From NCBI GenBank assembly GCA_025869455.1, contig JAOZVT010000682.1, positions 1-7,414 of the forward strand: 7,414 bases of DNA, read 5' to 3'. A model generated the notes under the pieces. The model saw only the letters and a list, made by a program, of their open reading frames with translations. It was not told the DNA's origin and made no database searches. Made by a program: the position numbers and the translations under genes. This DNA comes from Prosthecobacter sp. GTDB lineage: Bacteria; Verrucomicrobiota; Verrucomicrobiia; Verrucomicrobiales; Verrucomicrobiaceae. Shown here in pieces: positions 6,771 through 7,414 of this stretch; the first letter of the stretch is position 1, and each line of letters starts with the position of its first letter.

Positions 6771-7414
6771 ATGATCCAGATTGAGAACCTCTCCATGCAT
6801 TACGGCGAGCTGAAAGCGCTCGATGGCTTGTCCTTGGAGATCAAACCTGGGGAGCTGTTTGCGTTTTTAGGACCCAATGGGGCTGGCAAGACGACGGCCA
6901 TCAAGCTGCTGACGGGCCTGATGAAGCCGATGAGCGGCCGCGTGCAGATCTGTGGTCTCGACATTCAAAAGGAACCTCTGAAAGCAAAGTCCCTGCTCGG
7001 CTATGTGCCCGATGTGGCGGTGTTTTATGAGAAACTGACCGCTCCCGAGTTCATGCACTTCATTGCGGAGCTTTTTGAGATGGATGTGGCTCATGCGGCT
7101 CAAAGGACGGATGAACTTTTTACCCAATTCGCTCTGCATGAACATTGTGGACAGCGGATTGAAAATCTCAGTCATGGAACACGGCAGCGCCTTGGCATCG
7201 CCAGCGCACTCTTGCATGAACCTAAGGTTTTTGTGATTGATGAACCCATGGTTGGTCTGGACCCGATTCATGCCCGGATTGTGAAGGAGGAGCTAAAACG
7301 CCAAACTAAGGCGGGGGCGACGGTGCTGATGAGCACGCATTTGCTTAACATTGCTGAAGAAGTGGCGGACCGGATCGGTATTTTGCATCGTGGGAAGCTG
7401 CTTTTTGTCGGGAC
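6771..7414 (+). CDS. ABC-2-type exporter ATP-binding protein, 3' truncated
   Basis: The first 214 residues of an ABC ATPase run open to the right edge of the window. It is of the exporter class (CcmA/EcsA-like, as in ABC-2 systems), so a membrane permease gene is expected immediately downstream, outside the window. Motifs are Walker A GPNGAGKTT (34-42), signature LSHGTRQR (133-140), Walker B VFVIDEP (153-159), D-loop GLDP (162-165) and switch His190 in STHLL. Two deviations from the consensus are visible: the Q-loop position is Asp81 in GYVPD rather than Gln, and the second signature position carries His instead of Gly (SHG rather than SGG). Both occur together in one exporter subfamily that also has the DEPMVGLDP form seen here, so I take them as lineage features and not decay. 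The ATG at 6771 is the first in frame after a TGA at 6753 and has no clear Shine-Dalgarno sequence. The substrate is unknown. Confidence 0.92.
   Translation, partial: MIQIENLSMHYGELKALDGLSLEIKPGELFAFLGPNGAGKTTAIKLLTGLMKPMSGRVQICGLDIQKEPLKAKSLLGYVPDVAVFYEKLTAPEFMHFIAELFEMDVAHAAQRTDELFTQFALHEHCGQRIENLSHGTRQRLGIASALLHEPKVFVIDEPMVGLDPIHARIVKEELKRQTKAGATVLMSTHLLNIAEEVADRIGILHRGKLLFVG

Noticed and set aside
6867..7271. 134-codon minus-strand frame opposite the exporter ATPase
   Set aside because: The plus strand here encodes Walker A, signature and Walker B in one frame that stays open to the window edge; the antisense frame has no domain.

Overview
The window reads as an ordinary chromosomal stretch of a Gram-negative bacterium. 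I would place it in the Verrucomicrobia (the Prosthecobacter/Verrucomicrobium side of the PVC group). This is inference from three things: an exported PQQ-type beta-propeller opening with the Trp-Pro-x-Trp-Arg-Gly signature common in planctomycetes and verrucomicrobia, a moderately high GC content judged by eye, and gene starts that almost all lack a Shine-Dalgarno sequence. No RNA gene, mobile element, CRISPR array or phage gene was seen.

Layout, left to right. (1) Positions 2-2250, plus strand: a three-gene NitT/TauT/Ssu-type ABC importer, made of a substrate-binding protein cut by the window edge, an ATPase with all motifs intact, and a permease whose ATG overlaps the ATPase stop codon. 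(2) Positions 2312-2974: a small orphan alpha/beta hydrolase with a complete Ser-Asp-His triad, preceded by a 61-bp gap with repeated CATGA units and the only strong ribosome binding site in the window. (3) Positions 3010-4281: a secreted beta-propeller protein. (4) Positions 4334-5623: an O-acetylhomoserine sulfhydrylase-type PLP enzyme (MetY family). (5) Positions 5640-5676: a strong hairpin terminator between convergent genes. (6) Positions 5693-6646, minus strand: a D-2-hydroxyacid dehydrogenase of the glycerate dehydrogenase/hydroxypyruvate reductase type. (7) Positions 6647-6770: a divergent intergenic region. (8) From 6771 to the right edge, plus strand: the ATPase of an ABC-2-type exporter, cut by the window end.

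The one plausible functional thread is sulfur: the importer family includes sulfonate and taurine uptake systems, and MetY fixes sulfide into homocysteine. The link is only suggestive, because no desulfonating enzyme is visible and the importer's substrate cannot be read from sequence. I found no convincing undescribed system. The points most worth checking are the probable NADP preference of the dehydrogenase, the general lack of Shine-Dalgarno sequences, the CATGA cluster, and the altered Q-loop and signature of the last ATPase.
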